A stretch of 64,000 bases of DNA from Vibrio gazogenes (GCF_002196515.1 NZ_CP018835.1:1240001-1304000), one strand, 5' to 3'. Positions 10,268-21,522 are shown, counted from the stretch's first letter. Notes: generated from the letters alone by a model not told the origin. Numbers and translations are program-made.

Positions 10268-10741
10268 TTACTTCATTAATAGCACAACAGCTTCACAGGC
10301 GATCCCTTCCTTACGTCCGGTAAATCCCAATCGTTCTGTCGTCGTCGCTTTCACATTGACATGGCTGATATCAGTTGCCAAATCCTCAGCAATCAAAGCT
10401 CGCATCTGGTCAATGTAAGGTGCCATTTTCGGTGCCTGCGCAATAATCGTAATATCGGCATTACCCAATCGATAACCATGCGCAATCACTTTCTGATAAA
10501 CACTCCGCAGCAGCGCTCGACTATCAGCCCCCTTCCACTGTTCATCCGTATCGGGAAAGTGGCGTCCGATATCTCCGGCTGCAATGGCGCCCAGTAATGC
10601 ATCGGTTAATGCGTGCAAAGCCACGTCGCCATCTGAATGAGCCAATAGCCCTTGTTCATAAGGGATCGATACACCGCCAATGATGACAGGCCCTTCACCG
10701 CCAAATTTATGAACATCAAACCCGTGACCAATTCTAAACAT
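10268..10741 (-). CDS. ispF: 2-C-methyl-D-erythritol 2,4-cyclodiphosphate synthase
   Basis: 157 residues from the ATG at 10741. It catalyses the cyclisation step of the MEP isoprenoid pathway. [12 protein letters not shown] carries the metal ligands; [20 protein letters not shown] and [20 protein letters not shown] are hallmark motifs. AAGGA sits six bases before this ATG; an in-frame ATG two codons earlier is too close to it. It follows ispD by 49 bases. Confidence 0.96.
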   Translation of the reverse strand: MFRIGHGFDVHKFGGEGPVIIGGVSIPYEQGLLAHSDGDVALHALTDALLGAIAAGDIGRHFPDTDEQWKGADSRALLRSVYQKVIAHGYRLGNADITIIAQAPKMAPYIDQMRALIAEDLATDISHVNVKATTTERLGFTGRKEGIACEAVVLLMK

Positions 10742-10790
10742 AACCATTCCTTACTACTTTATTAAGGTATTATTCTTTAAGGCTTATCTA

Positions 10791-11483
10791 TTATTCTCGA
10801 CTGAGGTAAAACTCAGCCAGTGCTAAATCTTCAGGTTGCGTCACTTTAATATTATCAGCTCGACCCAAAACAATACGTGGCTTGTCCCCATGCCATTCCA
10901 TCACTGAAGCTTCATCTGTCACAGCGATATGCTGATCAATCACCCGGGATAAAGCACGGTGCAATTCATCAGTCCGGAACATTTGGGGGGTCAATGCATG
11001 CCAGAGGTTCTCTCGCTCTACAGTACCGATAATATCTTGGCTGTGATCGGCTCGCTTCATCGTGTCCCGAACCGGTGTTGCCAATATCCCGCCAACGTCA
11101 TGTGATATGACGACTTCGATCAAGCGATCAATATCACTCAAACGAATACATGGACGCGCCGCATCATGCACCATCACCCATGTTGTCGGGATGTGTTTCA
11201 CAACATAATCCAGTGCCGCAAAAACCGAATCTGATCGTTCCTGACCACCGGCAACCCGAATAATCTCAGGATCAGAGGCGAGAGATAACTGACTGAAATA
11301 AGGATCATCCTCACCGACGGCAATGACGACTTTGCCAACCTGTGGGTGAGCACGCAATTTTTCGACTGTATGTTCCAGAATGGTTTTGCCGTGAATCATC
11401 AAATACTGTTTCGGCTTATCGGTTAACATCCGACGGCCGACACCAGCCGCTGGAATAACCACTGAAATGAGTTCCTGAACCAT
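10791..11483 (-). CDS. ispD: 2-C-methyl-D-erythritol 4-phosphate cytidylyltransferase
   Basis: 230 residues. The nucleotide-binding motif SVVIPAAGVGRRMLTDKPKQ is at the N-terminus, and VMVHDAARPCI and VTDEASVMEWHG complete the family pattern. It joins MEP to CTP in the non-mevalonate isoprenoid pathway. It starts one base after the ftsB stop and is followed by ispF, as in other gammaproteobacteria. Confidence 0.97.
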   Translation of the reverse strand: MVQELISVVIPAAGVGRRMLTDKPKQYLMIHGKTILEHTVEKLRAHPQVGKVVIAVGEDDPYFSQLSLASDPEIIRVAGGQERSDSVFAALDYVVKHIPTTWVMVHDAARPCIRLSDIDRLIEVVISHDVGGILATPVRDTMKRADHSQDIIGTVERENLWHALTPQMFRTDELHRALSRVIDQHIAVTDEASVMEWHGDKPRIVLGRADNIKVTQPEDLALAEFYLSRE

Positions 11484-11765
11484 TTAGGGGCGGTCCTCAT
11501 TAATCACACGGTAAAATGTTTCACCTTCTTTCACCATACCAAGCTCATGCCTTGCTCTTTCTTCAACGGCATCCAGCCCCTGACGTAAGTCATCTATTTC
11601 TGCATACATTTCTTTATTTCGTTTTTGTAAATTCACATTCACCGAACGCTGAGTTTCGATTTCATCAGAGACACGATGAAAATCGGAAACGCCATTTTTG
11701 CCAAACCACAGAGTATACTGGAGCACGATTAAAAATAGAGTCAGTGTTAAAGCAAATACTCGCAT
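11484..11765 (-). CDS. ftsB: cell division protein FtsB
   Basis: 93 residues from the ATG at 11765. A single N-terminal membrane helix ([20 protein letters not shown]) is followed by a periplasmic coiled coil (about 35-75) ending in [18 protein letters not shown]. FtsB binds FtsL and FtsQ in the divisome. An in-frame TTG 21 bases upstream is a less likely start. Confidence 0.95.
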   Translation of the reverse strand: MRVFALTLTLFLIVLQYTLWFGKNGVSDFHRVSDEIETQRSVNVNLQKRNKEMYAEIDDLRQGLDAVEERARHELGMVKEGETFYRVINEDRP

Positions 11766-11904
11766 GACGCTCACTTGTGATTTCAAATAGAATGTCTGAG
11801 AAGTCTATCAAAAATGACTGAAAAGAACTTCCCTCTTATATTATCAGTCCGTTAAGGGCCGACTTGCTGACCAGTAGCCCTTACAACACAACGGTTCAGC
11901 AAGA

Positions 11905-12672
11905 TTAATAAGCCCAATACAGTAAAAAGCCACCGAACACGATGCGATAAATACCAAAAGCATTGAATGTAAAGCGATTCAGAAAAGCGAGAAACAGCTT
12001 CATGACAACCCAAGCTGCGATATAAGACGTGATAAAACCAACAATCAGAGGTAACGCACTTTCACCTTGAAAATTTTGATGGTTTTTCAATAAATCTAAA
12101 CCACTCGCAGCAAGCATCACCGGCAAGGCCAGTAGAAATGAAAATTCAGCACTCGCTTTACGGCTGACGCCCACAAGTAAAGCACCAACGATGGTTGAAC
12201 CGGCCCGGCTGGTCCCCGGAATCAAAGCAAACACCTGAGCAATCCCGATCCAAATCGCTTGCCGATAGGTGATTTGATCCAATGTTTCAGCCGTCGGAGC
12301 ATGATTTTTCAAGAAACGCTCTACAATCAGAAAAATAATCCCCCCAATAATGAACATGATCGGGACAACCTGAATGTTAAACAGCGCTTTTACTTGATCC
12401 TGGAACAAAAAGCCAATAGCTGCGATGGGTAAAAATGCGATGCATACTTTCATCCATAATGCAAAATATCGGGGATGGAAGCGCTCTTTATAATTCGTCA
12501 GCACAGCTAAAATAGCGGACAGCTGAATAATGACTTCAAAAGCTTTATTACTCTCTGTTTGAGGGAGACCAAGCCAATCACTGACAATAATTAAATGTCC
12601 GGTTGATGAGATTGGTAAAAATTCGGTAATACCTTCAACCAATCCAAGTATAACACTTTGAATTAAATCCAT
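11905..12672 (-). CDS. uppP: undecaprenyl-diphosphate phosphatase UppP
   Basis: 255 residues, an integral membrane enzyme with about eight helices. [19 protein letters not shown] and the second signature [18 protein letters not shown] form the active site. It recycles the lipid carrier for peptidoglycan and other envelope polymers and gives some bacitracin resistance. It overlaps the folK stop by one base. The tRNA nucleotidyltransferase gene cca, its neighbour in V. cholerae, is missing from the 132 bases up to ftsB. Confidence 0.95.
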   Translation of the reverse strand: MDLIQSVILGLVEGITEFLPISSTGHLIIVSDWLGLPQTESNKAFEVIIQLSAILAVLTNYKERFHPRYFALWMKVCIAFLPIAAIGFLFQDQVKALFNIQVVPIMFIIGGIIFLIVERFLKNHAPTAETLDQITYRQAIWIGIAQVFALIPGTSRAGSTIVGALLVGVSRKASAEFSFLLALPVMLAASGLDLLKNHQNFQGESALPLIVGFITSYIAAWVVMKLFLAFLNRFTFNAFGIYRIVFGGFLLYWAY

Positions 12673-13187
12673 TATTTACTCTTTACATTGGGAAAATTAG
12701 TTTTAGTGAACCAGAATTCTACAGGCTTCAAAACTTCCAGATTGTCAGCCTCAAGCCAAATTTGTCGGACACTTCGTCCATCACCCGGCAATAAAAGATC
12801 AGGGCACAGTTCAAAAAGCGGCTGAATCACAAACGGATACTGATAAATATCTTGACGAGGCAACTGCGGTGCTTCATCACTCACAACATCACCAAATAAG
12901 ATGATATCCAGATCCAACGTTCGATCCTGATATTTTTGGGCATCGGGTTGTCGCCCCCAGTTTCGCTCGATATCCTTGAGCATTCCGGTAAAAGCTGACA
13001 ATGAAAGATCAGTCTGCATTTCAATGACTAAATTGAAAAATGCCTCACTTCGAAATCCTTGTGACGGAGATTCATAAACCGTTGAAAGGCGAAGTTGATC
13101 TCCCAATTTTTTCAGTTCACAGACTGCGGCCTCGACATGCTTATGTCGGTCGATATTGGAACCGACACCGACATAAACCAACGTCAT
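12672..13187 (-). CDS. folK: 6-hydroxymethyl-7,8-dihydropterin pyrophosphokinase
   Basis: 171 residues. [18 protein letters not shown] at the N-terminus and the signature [16 protein letters not shown] near residue 90 identify HPPK of folate synthesis. It overlaps folB by four bases and uppP by one, so the three are one transcription unit. Confidence 0.94.
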   Translation of the reverse strand: MTLVYVGVGSNIDRHKHVEAAVCELKKLGDQLRLSTVYESPSQGFRSEAFFNLVIEMQTDLSLSAFTGMLKDIERNWGRQPDAQKYQDRTLDLDIILFGDVVSDEAPQLPRQDIYQYPFVIQPLFELCPDLLLPGDGRSVRQIWLEADNLEVLKPVEFWFTKTNFPNVKSK

Positions 13188-13537
13188 AGCTGGCCCCTTT
13201 CAATCACGACACCGACACCAGCCGCCTGAGGCACCGCCCCCGGTTTCGTCAGACGAATCCTGAGCCAAGGCACTGTAAAAGTCGTCATGATCAAATTGGC
13301 AACCTCTTCAGCGACACGTTCTATGAGTAAAAACCTTCCATTTTCAACATATTGAATAATCTTTTGGCTCACCTGAGCATAATCCAATGCATCAGTGACA
13401 TCATCACTCTGACCTGCCGGGCGATTGTCATGCGCCATTTCGATATCGAAAACGAGCTTCTGCTTGATCTGCTGTTCCCAATCGTAAACACCGATCGTTG
13501 TGACAACAACTAACTGTTCTATAAATACTTTATCCAT
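13184..13537 (-). CDS. folB: dihydroneopterin aldolase
   Basis: 117 residues from the ATG at 13537; the TTG one codon upstream is not needed. DKVFIEQLVVVTTIGVYDWEQ is the usual start of FolB, and FLLIERVAEEVANLI carries the conserved catalytic region. It makes 6-hydroxymethyl-dihydropterin, the substrate of the adjacent FolK. Confidence 0.93.
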   Translation of the reverse strand: MDKVFIEQLVVVTTIGVYDWEQQIKQKLVFDIEMAHDNRPAGQSDDVTDALDYAQVSQKIIQYVENGRFLLIERVAEEVANLIMTTFTVPWLRIRLTKPGAVPQAAGVGVVIERGQL

Positions 13538-13828
13538 CAATTATCTCACCACATTTCAATCCCAAATATCGAATTGAGATAAAAAATCATCCTGTGTTAT
13601 CACCAAACCTGCTCTCAAAGCTGCCAGAAAGAGAGCGCCATCAGATATACAACAAATAATTCTGTTTAAACCTGTATTTTAAGATCAATTTGGCATATAC
13701 CCAAGCCTCCTTAGGATGACTTAGGTATAGTGATTATCATATACTTAAATGATTTCAATATGCGAAATTAATATAGATTTTTATAGATCGAATCATACAG
13801 TTAAACTTGCACACAACTCAGGGCCCAC

Positions 13829-14419
13829 ATGACGCCATTGATACTTCTGATCATTATCTCAGCTTACCTGCTTGGCTCGATTTCAAGTGCGGTGCTTGTG
13901 TGTCGTCTATTCCGGCTTCCCGATCCCAGAGAGTCCGGCTCTCATAATCCGGGCGCAACAAACGTTCTGAGGGTCGGCGGCCAAAAGGCAGCCGTTATTG
14001 TGCTGTTATGCGATATGCTGAAAGGCACGATTCCAGTCTGGGGAAGTTACTTTCTGGGTGTAACGCCTTTCCTGCTTGGCGTCATCGCAATTGCCGCTTG
14101 TTTAGGGCATATTTATCCGATTTTTTTCCATTTCCGAGGGGGAAAAGGCGTCGCAACAGCATTAGGCGCAATCGCACCGATCGGGCTCGACTTAACCGCG
14201 GTAGTCATGGTGACATGGCTGACAACCTTGCTTATCACCCGATATTCTTCGCTGGCAGCATTAATCACCGTGTTACTCACGCCCCTATACACTTGGATGA
14301 TCAAACCCAACTACACGTTACCTGTCGCGATGCTGTGCTGCCTGATTGTTTTCCGACATCAAGAAAATATGAAACGTCTGCTCAATGGCACAGAACCCAA
14401 AGTCGGTGAAAAAAACTGA
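13829..14419 (+). CDS. plsY: acyl-phosphate:glycerol-3-phosphate acyltransferase
   Basis: 196 residues and five or so membrane helices. [36 protein letters not shown] and the glycine-rich [14 protein letters not shown] are the PlsY motifs. The protein adds the first acyl chain in phospholipid synthesis at the inner membrane. It is divergent from folB, as in other vibrios. Confidence 0.95.
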   Translation: MTPLILLIIISAYLLGSISSAVLVCRLFRLPDPRESGSHNPGATNVLRVGGQKAAVIVLLCDMLKGTIPVWGSYFLGVTPFLLGVIAIAACLGHIYPIFFHFRGGKGVATALGAIAPIGLDLTAVVMVTWLTTLLITRYSSLAALITVLLTPLYTWMIKPNYTLPVAMLCCLIVFRHQENMKRLLNGTEPKVGEKN

Positions 14420-14490
14420 TCTGACAATCAAGGCCAATGTACAAAGACAGTGCTCTTAATTGTCAGATTGATTAAGGAAGGTGTTGAGAT

Positions 14491-15312
14491 TTAAGGCGCA
14501 AGTGACTCAAAGAAATCTTGCAACGCTCGTGTGACAAACTCCGGTTGCTCCAGATTACTGATATGACCGGCTTGAGGAACCACAACCAGTCGACTCCCCG
14601 CGATAGCATCCTGCATCAGATGAGACTCTAACACTGGCCGAGGCTTATCCTGCTCTCCCACCATGATCAATACAGGCAAATTCAGATTATCTGTTTCATC
14701 CATCAGATCCCGACGATCAAACACCATCTTGCCGATTCGGCCCATTTCCGCAATCTGCGGCCCCGAAGTTTCCAGCAAAAACGTTCGAAACGCTGTGACA
14801 AAATCAGGTTCTGCCGCTTGCTGTAAAGCATGATCAGAGAAAAACATCGATACAACTTGTGAAATCATTGGTTCAGGAAAAGACCGCGTTGCAATTGCGG
14901 CATCGATCATTGCAAAATATTTGGCATGCATCACTTCAGGCTCAAGCCCGATAAACGTATCCATCAAAACCAGCGCATTCACTCGCTCTGGTGCGATCAA
15001 TGCCAGCTCAGCTCCCCACATACCGCCGACAGACAATCCAATGATTGAGAATGACTCAACCGCAAGATGATCCATGAGTGCCAACATGTGTTCGGCATAG
15101 TCTGTTAGCGAATGCATATCGTCAGGGGCGGCATCAGATTGACCATGTGACCATAAATCGGGAACGATACACCGATAATTCTGACTCAAAGCAGCCATTT
15201 GTGGTTGCCACATCTGGCTATGCCAAAGGTAGCTATGGCCGAACAGTAGCACCTCGCCAGTACCGATATCCTGATAACGCATTGTTTTGCCGTTCACTGT
15301 AAATGATTTCAT
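14491..15312 (-). CDS. alpha/beta hydrolase
   Basis: 273 residues with the alpha/beta hydrolase fold. The nucleophile elbow is GLSVGGMWG (Ser93), an acid residue lies in GEQDKPRPVLES, and the catalytic His in VVPQAGHISNLEQPE. The oxyanion region LLFGHSYLWHSQMWQPQM is like 3-oxoadipate enol-lactonase/BioH-type enzymes. The substrate cannot be read from sequence. It stands alone, convergent with plsY. Confidence 0.85.
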   Translation of the reverse strand: MKSFTVNGKTMRYQDIGTGEVLLFGHSYLWHSQMWQPQMAALSQNYRCIVPDLWSHGQSDAAPDDMHSLTDYAEHMLALMDHLAVESFSIIGLSVGGMWGAELALIAPERVNALVLMDTFIGLEPEVMHAKYFAMIDAAIATRSFPEPMISQVVSMFFSDHALQQAAEPDFVTAFRTFLLETSGPQIAEMGRIGKMVFDRRDLMDETDNLNLPVLIMVGEQDKPRPVLESHLMQDAIAGSRLVVVPQAGHISNLEQPEFVTRALQDFFESLAP

Positions 15313-15494
15313 TCGTTTGATGACCTTATAGACTGATTCATACTATTGTTATTTTTTAATGCTCGGTGATTATATGAGCACTGACAGAAAAACAGCCCAA
15401 GTTAGCTCTATTCAGTCAAATCCCGTGGAAACAGAATCCAGCAAGAAAAACAGGTTGAGCGTAATATTTGGGCTGCTGTTATTGAACATAGCGT

Positions 15495-16514
15495 TCAGGA
15501 ATGAACCGCCTGAAGCTGATCAATTGGCCAGCGAGGCGTCGCCTGCACGGTAAGGCCGGAAACTTCTCCATTTTTGAAGCGTTGCATACCAGCATAAGCA
15601 ATCATGGCACCATTATCGGTGCAAAATTCAGTCCGCGGATAATAGACCGCACCACCGACTTTCTGAGCCAATTGCGCTAAATCGGCTCTCAACCGTTGAT
15701 TGGCACTCACCCCGCCTGCAATGACGATCCGTTTTAATCCGGTTTGTTCCAGAGCCCGACGGCATTTGATCACCAACGTATCACACACGGCTTCCTGAAA
15801 AGCATAGGCAATATCGGCACGCGTCTGCTCATCATCACCATGTGCAGCAATCGTATTAGCGGCAAACGTTTTTAAGCCGGAAAAACTCATGTCCAGCCCG
15901 GGCCGGTCAGTCATTGGACGAGGAAAACGAAAGCGGCCCTGAGTGCCTTTTTCAGCTAAACGAGCCAATAATGGCCCTCCCGGATAATCCAGCCCCATTA
16001 ACTTCGCTGTTTTATCGAATGCTTCTCCGGCGGCATCGTCAATTGATTCACCGAGGATCTGATACGCCCCAATGCCTTGGACTTCGACAATCATGGTATG
16101 CCCACCCGAAACCAACACCGCAACAAAAGGAAACTCAGGCGGGTTTTCTTCCAACATCGGTGCCAGCAAATGTCCTTCCATATGATGAACTGGTACTGCT
16201 GGTACATTCCAGGCATAAGCGAGACTACGCCCTATCGTGGCACCAACCAGCAAAGCACCAACTAACCCCGGGCCGGCCGTGTAAGCCACCCCATCAATGT
16301 CTTCCGGGCGACAATCAGCCTCTGCCATTGCAGCCTGAATCAGAGGGATTGTTTTCTTAACGTGATCCCTTGAAGCAAGTTCCGGGACAACGCCACCATA
16401 ATCAGCATGAAGTTTTATCTGACTATATAATTGATGAGCCAATAAACCTTGTTCATCATCGTAAATCGCAATCCCCGTCTCATCACAAGAGGTTTCAATA
16501 CCTAATACACGCAT
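15495..16514 (-). CDS. tsaD: tRNA N6-adenosine threonylcarbamoyltransferase, catalytic subunit
   Basis: 339 residues from the ATG at 16514 ([14 protein letters not shown]), behind GGAAA; a further ATG seven codons upstream is possible but gives a non-standard N-terminus. The metal-binding motif is [12 protein letters not shown], followed by [16 protein letters not shown] sequence and [14 protein letters not shown]. It acts with TsaB and TsaE to make t6A37 in ANN-decoding tRNAs. It is divergent from rpsU. Confidence 0.97.
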   Translation of the reverse strand: MRVLGIETSCDETGIAIYDDEQGLLAHQLYSQIKLHADYGGVVPELASRDHVKKTIPLIQAAMAEADCRPEDIDGVAYTAGPGLVGALLVGATIGRSLAYAWNVPAVPVHHMEGHLLAPMLEENPPEFPFVAVLVSGGHTMIVEVQGIGAYQILGESIDDAAGEAFDKTAKLMGLDYPGGPLLARLAEKGTQGRFRFPRPMTDRPGLDMSFSGLKTFAANTIAAHGDDEQTRADIAYAFQEAVCDTLVIKCRRALEQTGLKRIVIAGGVSANQRLRADLAQLAQKVGGAVYYPRTEFCTDNGAMIAYAGMQRFKNGEVSGLTVQATPRWPIDQLQAVHS

Positions 16515-16737
16515 AATTTTCCGGAAAAATTCCATCTCGACATCAAAATTGACGCCATGTTACCTTGCCTTCACAGGACAGACAAATTTTGTACAGAGAT
16601 TCATCCATAAAACACTTTACAAAGCCTTTCCATTCGGATTAAAATTCCGCACCATTTTTGATTGTGCTGGTAAGTACCGGATATATTCCGACTGAACGAG
16701 ACCAGCGTTAACGAATATCCCCTGAGGTGAAAGGCAT

Positions 16738-16953
16738 ATGCCAGTAGTTAAAGTACGTGAAAACGAACCGTTCGACGTCGCTCTGCGTCGTTTCAAGCGC
16801 TCTTGTGAAAAAGCAGGTATTCTTTCTGAAGTGCGTCGTCGTGAGCACTATGAAAAACCAACCACTGTTCGCAAACGCGCTAAAGCAGCAGCTCAAAAGC
16901 GTCACGCTAAGAAGCTTGCTCGCGAAAACGCTCGTCGCGTTCGCTTGTACTAA
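16738..16953 (+). CDS. rpsU: 30S ribosomal protein S21
   Basis: 71 residues beginning [20 protein letters not shown] and ending in an Arg/Lys-rich tail, the standard length and sequence of S21. It is first gene of the macromolecular synthesis operon (rpsU, here yqeY, dnaG, rpoD). Confidence 0.99.
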
Positions 16954-16978
16954 TAGCTCCTTCGGAAAGGAATGAGTT

Positions 16979-17422
16979 ATGGCTCTGATTGACAAACTCA
17001 AAGAAGAGCAAAAACTTGCGATGAAAGCCAAGGATAAAATTCGCCTTGGCACTATTCGTTTAGCTATGTCAGCAATCAAACAACGTGAAGTCGATGAGCG
17101 GATTACGCTAACCGACGATGATATCGTTGCTGTTCTGACAAAAATGGTTAAACAACGTCGCGATTCTGTCGCACAATACGAATCTGCGGGACGACAAGAT
17201 CTGGCAGATGCGGAAAGCAACGAAATCACAGTGCTTGAGGAATTTATGCCTCAGCCATTAACTGATGATGAAGTGCTGCAACTCATTGATGACGCAATTA
17301 CCGCTTCCGGTGCTCAAGGCATGCAGGATATGGGTAACGTCATGGCTGTATTGAGACCGCAAATTCAAGGGCGTGCAGATATGGGAAAAGTTAGCGGCTT
17401 AGTTAAAAGCAAACTTACTTAA
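16979..17422 (+). CDS. yqeY: GatB/YqeY domain protein
   Basis: 147 residues. The YqeY family is related to the tRNA-binding tail of the GatB amidotransferase subunit; its exact role is not established. IRLAMSAIKQREVDER and ALRPQIQGRADMGKVSGLVK-like sequence near the end are typical. It lies between rpsU and dnaG, its usual place in Vibrio. Confidence 0.93.
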   Translation: MALIDKLKEEQKLAMKAKDKIRLGTIRLAMSAIKQREVDERITLTDDDIVAVLTKMVKQRRDSVAQYESAGRQDLADAESNEITVLEEFMPQPLTDDEVLQLIDDAITASGAQGMQDMGNVMAVLRPQIQGRADMGKVSGLVKSKLT

Positions 17423-17440
17423 CCCACTCCTCTAAACATC

Positions 17441-17469
17441 AAGCCGTGCTATTCTATATGGCACGGCTT
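17441..17469 (+). terminator. operon-internal hairpin between yqeY and dnaG
   Basis: Arms AAGCCGTGC and GCACGGCTT pair around an 11-base loop and are followed by a short T-rich stretch. A partial terminator before dnaG is known from the rpsU-dnaG-rpoD operon of other gammaproteobacteria and keeps primase levels low. Confidence 0.7.
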
Positions 17470-17529
17470 GTTTGTATACACGCTAACATGTAAATTAGCT
17501 ATCCACAGTAACATTAGCTATCAGGTCTT

Positions 17530-19296
17530 ATGGCTGGGTATATTCCTCGAAATTTCATCAATGATTTACTCGCTCGACTGGATATCGTCGATGTTATTGA
17601 CGCTCGCGTCAAACTTAAAAAAAAGGGAAAGAACTACAGCGCCTGCTGCCCTTTTCACAATGAAAAAACGCCATCCTTCAGTGTCAGTCAAGACAAACAA
17701 TTCTATCATTGTTTCGGCTGCGGTGTGCATGGGAATGCCATCGACTTCATGATGGAATACGAACGTTTAGAGTTCGTCGAAGCCATTGAAGAACTTGCAG
17801 GCTTACTTGGATTAGAAGTCCCGAGAGAAAAAGGCACAACCCCGTTCGATGCCCAAAAATCACAGGCGCGTAAAGAACAAAAACGCACCTTGTATGATTT
17901 AATGGAACAGATTGCGCAGTTTTATCGCCATCAACTCAGACATCCAAGCAGCAAGGTGGCAATCGATTATTTAAAAAATCGCGGTCTATCGAAAGATATT
18001 GTCCAAAAATTTGGTATCGGCTATGTCGCTGATGAATGGGATCTGATCCATAAAAATTTTTCCCGCACGCCAGAGTCAGAACAGATGCTCACCGCTGCAG
18101 GAATGCTGGTTGAGAATGACAACGGGCGTCGCTATGACCGTTTTCGAGGTCGGGTGATGTTTCCCATCCGGGATCGTCGTGGACGTGTGATTGGTTTCGG
18201 TGGCCGAGTTCTTGGGGACGGGACACCCAAATATCTCAATTCGCCGGAAACCGACATTTTCCACAAAGGAAAAGAGTTATATGGTTTATACGAAGTCCTT
18301 CAGGCGCATCGTGAGCCGCCACAAATTCTGGTAACAGAAGGTTACATGGATGTCGTGGCACTGGCTCAGTACGGTGTTGACTATGCGGTTGCATCTTTGG
18401 GGACATCCACAACCAACGATCATCTACAGGTACTTTTCCGACAAACTAATGCTGTCGTTTGTTGTTATGATGGCGATAATGCAGGACGACAAGCTGCATG
18501 GCGAGCATTAGAGAATGCGCTCTCCCTACTCAGTGGTAATAAAACCCTGAAATTTATGTTCTTGCCGGACAAAGAAGATCCAGACTCATACATCCGTCAA
18601 CGTGGTACAGAAGCATTCGAACATCAAGTTCAGCAATCGATGTCTTTCTCTGATTTCCTGTTTCAGGGATTAATGTCTCGTGTGGTAGATAACAGTAGTC
18701 GGGAAGGTCGTTTTCGGGTTATCCATCTGGCCGAGCCTTTAATTAATCAGGTTCAGGACGAAGCACTAAAAATTTATCTCTGGGAAGAATTGTCATTGCG
18801 CACCGGCCTCAGTGCAAATGCGATTCAATCGGCATTGAATAAAAAGCAAGTTTCGGAACACACACCGGCGATTCGCCCGCAAGCGGAAATGAAGCGAACA
18901 CCAATGAGAGAAGTTATCGCTTTGCTTCTGCAAAATCCGAACTATGCTGATAGGATACCGGATCTTTCAAGTATCGCGACACTTGATATTCCCGGCTTGA
19001 GCTTATTTATTGAGGTCCTTGAAAAATGTCGAAATTACCCCAATGTAACAACAGGTCAGCTACTTGAAAACTGGCGAGGCCATCGAAATGAACCTCTTCT
19101 ATCACGTCTTGCTAGCTGGGATATCCCTCTCGTAGAAGACAATCAAGAAGAAATATTTTTAGACTCACTGGATAAGATAATTACCCAGTGTGTTGAAAAA
19201 CAAATTGAAAATCTGCAGGCAAAAGAGAGAAGCGTTGGTTTATCAGCTGACGAGAAAAGGGAACTACTAGCATTGATGCTAGATTTAAAAGCGTAA
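17530..19296 (+). CDS. dnaG: DNA primase
   Basis: 588 residues. The N-terminal zinc finger (CCPFHNEKTPSFSV ... FYHCFGCGVHGN), the RNA polymerase core with TOPRIM motif (ILVTEGYMDVVALAQYG, CCYDGDNAGRQAAWRALE) and a C-terminal helicase-binding domain are all present. It primes Okazaki fragments with DnaB. Confidence 0.98.
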   Translation: MAGYIPRNFINDLLARLDIVDVIDARVKLKKKGKNYSACCPFHNEKTPSFSVSQDKQFYHCFGCGVHGNAIDFMMEYERLEFVEAIEELAGLLGLEVPREKGTTPFDAQKSQARKEQKRTLYDLMEQIAQFYRHQLRHPSSKVAIDYLKNRGLSKDIVQKFGIGYVADEWDLIHKNFSRTPESEQMLTAAGMLVENDNGRRYDRFRGRVMFPIRDRRGRVIGFGGRVLGDGTPKYLNSPETDIFHKGKELYGLYEVLQAHREPPQILVTEGYMDVVALAQYGVDYAVASLGTSTTNDHLQVLFRQTNAVVCCYDGDNAGRQAAWRALENALSLLSGNKTLKFMFLPDKEDPDSYIRQRGTEAFEHQVQQSMSFSDFLFQGLMSRVVDNSSREGRFRVIHLAEPLINQVQDEALKIYLWEELSLRTGLSANAIQSALNKKQVSEHTPAIRPQAEMKRTPMREVIALLLQNPNYADRIPDLSSIATLDIPGLSLFIEVLEKCRNYPNVTTGQLLENWRGHRNEPLLSRLASWDIPLVEDNQEEIFLDSLDKIITQCVEKQIENLQAKERSVGLSADEKRELLALMLDLKA

Positions 19297-19394
19297 TCCC
19301 TTATTTATAGCCAACAAATGATTAATTTGTTAGAATACGTGGTTTGCATTCCGCATACTAATTCCGTCACTAGAAATGAAGTTGGATACCGTCT

Positions 19395-21296
19395 ATGGAT
19401 CAAAATCCGCAGTCACAGCTTAAATCACTTGTCCTTAAGGGCAAAGAACAAGGCTATCTGACCTACGCTGAAGTCAATGACCACCTCCCTGCAGAAATTG
19501 TAGATTCTGAGCAGGTAGAAGACATTATTCAGATGATTAACGACATGGGTATCAAGGTAGTCGAAACTGCACCTGATGCTGATGATCTGGCACTGAATGA
19601 TGATACGAACATTACGGATGAAGATGTTGCAGAAGCAGCCGCAGCAGCTCTCTCCAGTGTTGAAAGTGAAATTGGCCGTACGACAGACCCAGTCCGTATG
19701 TATATGCGTGAAATGGGAACTGTCGAGCTTCTCACTCGTGAAGGTGAAATCGATATTGCAAAGCGCATTGAAGAAGGGATTAACCAAGTTCAAAGCGCTG
19801 TTGCCGAATATCCGGGAACCATCCCTTACATCCTTGAACAATTCGACAGAGTTGAAACTGAAGAGTTAAGACTCACCGATTTGATTTCAGGCTTTGTCGA
19901 TCCAGATGCTGATGAAACAACATCACCAACAGCGACCCATATCGGTTCAGAACTGACGGGGTCAGATCTGGAAGACGAAGATATGCCTCTTGCATCAAAG
20001 AATAAAGATGATGAGGAGGAGGATGAGGAAGACGAAGAAAGTGGTGATAACACTAGTGATGATGATGATAGTGACGACGATGTCGGTATCGATCCTGAAC
20101 TAGCACAAGAGAAGTTCAATAACCTTCGTAACAAATATCGTGATTACCAGTTAGCACTGAATGAATTCGGTGAGTCTACCGAACAAACGTCACAAGCATC
20201 TGAACTTGTTCTCGATGCCTTCCGTGAGTTTCGTCTGACCCCAAAACAGTTTGATAATCTGGTTGAAACACTTCGCGGCTCAATGGATCGGGTCAAAACA
20301 CAAGAACGCTTAATCATGAAGCATGTTGTTGAACATGCCAAAATGCCGAAAAAAGCGTTTATTACAGCATTTACCGGTAATGAGTCTGACGAAAACTGGC
20401 TGGATACGCTTTTAGCATCTGACAAACCTTATGTTGATAAAATTCGTAAGAGCGAAGAAGACATCCGCCGTTCGATCCAGAAACTTAAAGCCATTGAAGA
20501 AGAAACATCTTTAAGTGTTGTGCGTATCAAAGATATCAGCCGTCGTATGTCTATCGGTGAAGCGAAAGCACGTCGAGCCAAGAAAGAGATGGTTGAAGCG
20601 AACTTACGTTTGGTGATTTCAATTGCGAAAAAATACACCAACCGAGGCCTACAATTCCTTGATTTGATTCAGGAAGGGAATATCGGTCTGATGAAAGCTG
20701 TTGATAAATTTGAATACCGTCGTGGTTACAAATTCTCGACTTACGCAACATGGTGGATTCGTCAGGCAATCACTCGCTCGATTGCTGACCAAGCACGGAC
20801 GATTCGTATCCCAGTCCATATGATCGAAACGATCAACAAGCTGAACCGGATCTCTCGTCAAATGCTTCAGGAAATGGGGCGTGAGCCACTACCGGAAGAA
20901 CTGGCAGAGCGAATGCAGATGCCGGAAGACAAAATCCGTAAAGTGCTGAAGATTGCCAAAGAGCCAATCTCAATGGAGACACCAATCGGTGACGACGAAG
21001 ATTCGCATCTGGGTGATTTCATTGAAGATACAACGCTCGATCTGCCAATAGACTCAGCAACCGCAACTAGCTTAAAGGCTGCGACACGTGATGTTCTGGC
21101 AGGGCTAACCCCTCGTGAGGCCAAAGTGCTTCGGATGCGTTTTGGTATCGATATGAACACAGACCACACTCTTGAAGAAGTGGGCAAACAGTTTGATGTA
21201 ACCCGTGAACGGATTCGTCAAATCGAAGCCAAAGCACTACGCAAATTACGACACCCAAGTCGTTCAGAAACACTGCGTAGCTTCTTAGACGAGTAG
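19395..21296 (+). CDS. rpoD: RNA polymerase housekeeping sigma factor RpoD
   Basis: 633 residues. Region 1.1 at the N-terminus, an acidic insert (about 198-232, mostly Asp/Glu) in the non-conserved region, then region 2 ([37 protein letters not shown]) and region 4 ([38 protein letters not shown]). Last gene of the macromolecular synthesis operon, followed by a strong terminator. Confidence 0.99.
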   Translation: MDQNPQSQLKSLVLKGKEQGYLTYAEVNDHLPAEIVDSEQVEDIIQMINDMGIKVVETAPDADDLALNDDTNITDEDVAEAAAAALSSVESEIGRTTDPVRMYMREMGTVELLTREGEIDIAKRIEEGINQVQSAVAEYPGTIPYILEQFDRVETEELRLTDLISGFVDPDADETTSPTATHIGSELTGSDLEDEDMPLASKNKDDEEEDEEDEESGDNTSDDDDSDDDVGIDPELAQEKFNNLRNKYRDYQLALNEFGESTEQTSQASELVLDAFREFRLTPKQFDNLVETLRGSMDRVKTQERLIMKHVVEHAKMPKKAFITAFTGNESDENWLDTLLASDKPYVDKIRKSEEDIRRSIQKLKAIEEETSLSVVRIKDISRRMSIGEAKARRAKKEMVEANLRLVISIAKKYTNRGLQFLDLIQEGNIGLMKAVDKFEYRRGYKFSTYATWWIRQAITRSIADQARTIRIPVHMIETINKLNRISRQMLQEMGREPLPEELAERMQMPEDKIRKVLKIAKEPISMETPIGDDEDSHLGDFIEDTTLDLPIDSATATSLKAATRDVLAGLTPREAKVLRMRFGIDMNTDHTLEEVGKQFDVTRERIRQIEAKALRKLRHPSRSETLRSFLDE

Positions 21297-21315
21297 TCTG
21301 ATTAAAGTAACGTAC

Positions 21316-21343
21316 AAAAGGTGAGCGGATGCTCACCTTTTTT
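21316..21343 (+). terminator. rho-independent terminator of rpoD
   Basis: Arms AAAAGGTGAGC and GCTCACCTTTT with a GGAT loop, followed by more T residues, 20 bases after the rpoD stop. Confidence 0.9.
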
Positions 21344-21439
21344 ATGCCCAATGATTTAAGTGAATAAAATATAAGCACATTTAGTCACCATTGAGGCTAG
21401 ACAGTATCAGACGTATCCCCTATAATCGTCCGTCTTAAG

Positions 21440-21516
21440 GGGCCTTTAGCTCAGTTGGTTAGAGCATCCGACTCATAATCGGCAGGTCCTGGGTTCAAGT
21501 CCCGGAAGGCCCACCA
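21440..21516 (+). tRNA. tRNA with CAT anticodon, probably tRNA-Ile2 (lysidine-modified)
   Basis: 77 bases with acceptor arms GGGCCTT and AAGGCCC, D-arm GCTC/GAGC, anticodon loop CTCATAA, T-loop GTTCAAGT-type sequence and an encoded CCA. The anticodon is CAT. The sequence resembles E. coli ileX, which also lies beside rpoD, so isoleucine (AUA) is preferred over methionine. In V. cholerae the tRNA at this locus, usually called tRNA-Met, is the insertion site of the VSP-II island. Confidence 0.92.
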
Positions 21517-21522
21517 AATATC

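Noticed and set aside
15374..15553. Possible small plus-strand gene between the hydrolase and tsaD
   Set aside because: No ribosome site, overlaps the tsaD end on the other strand, and no recognisable sequence. The region also has imperfect inverted repeats, but they are weak.
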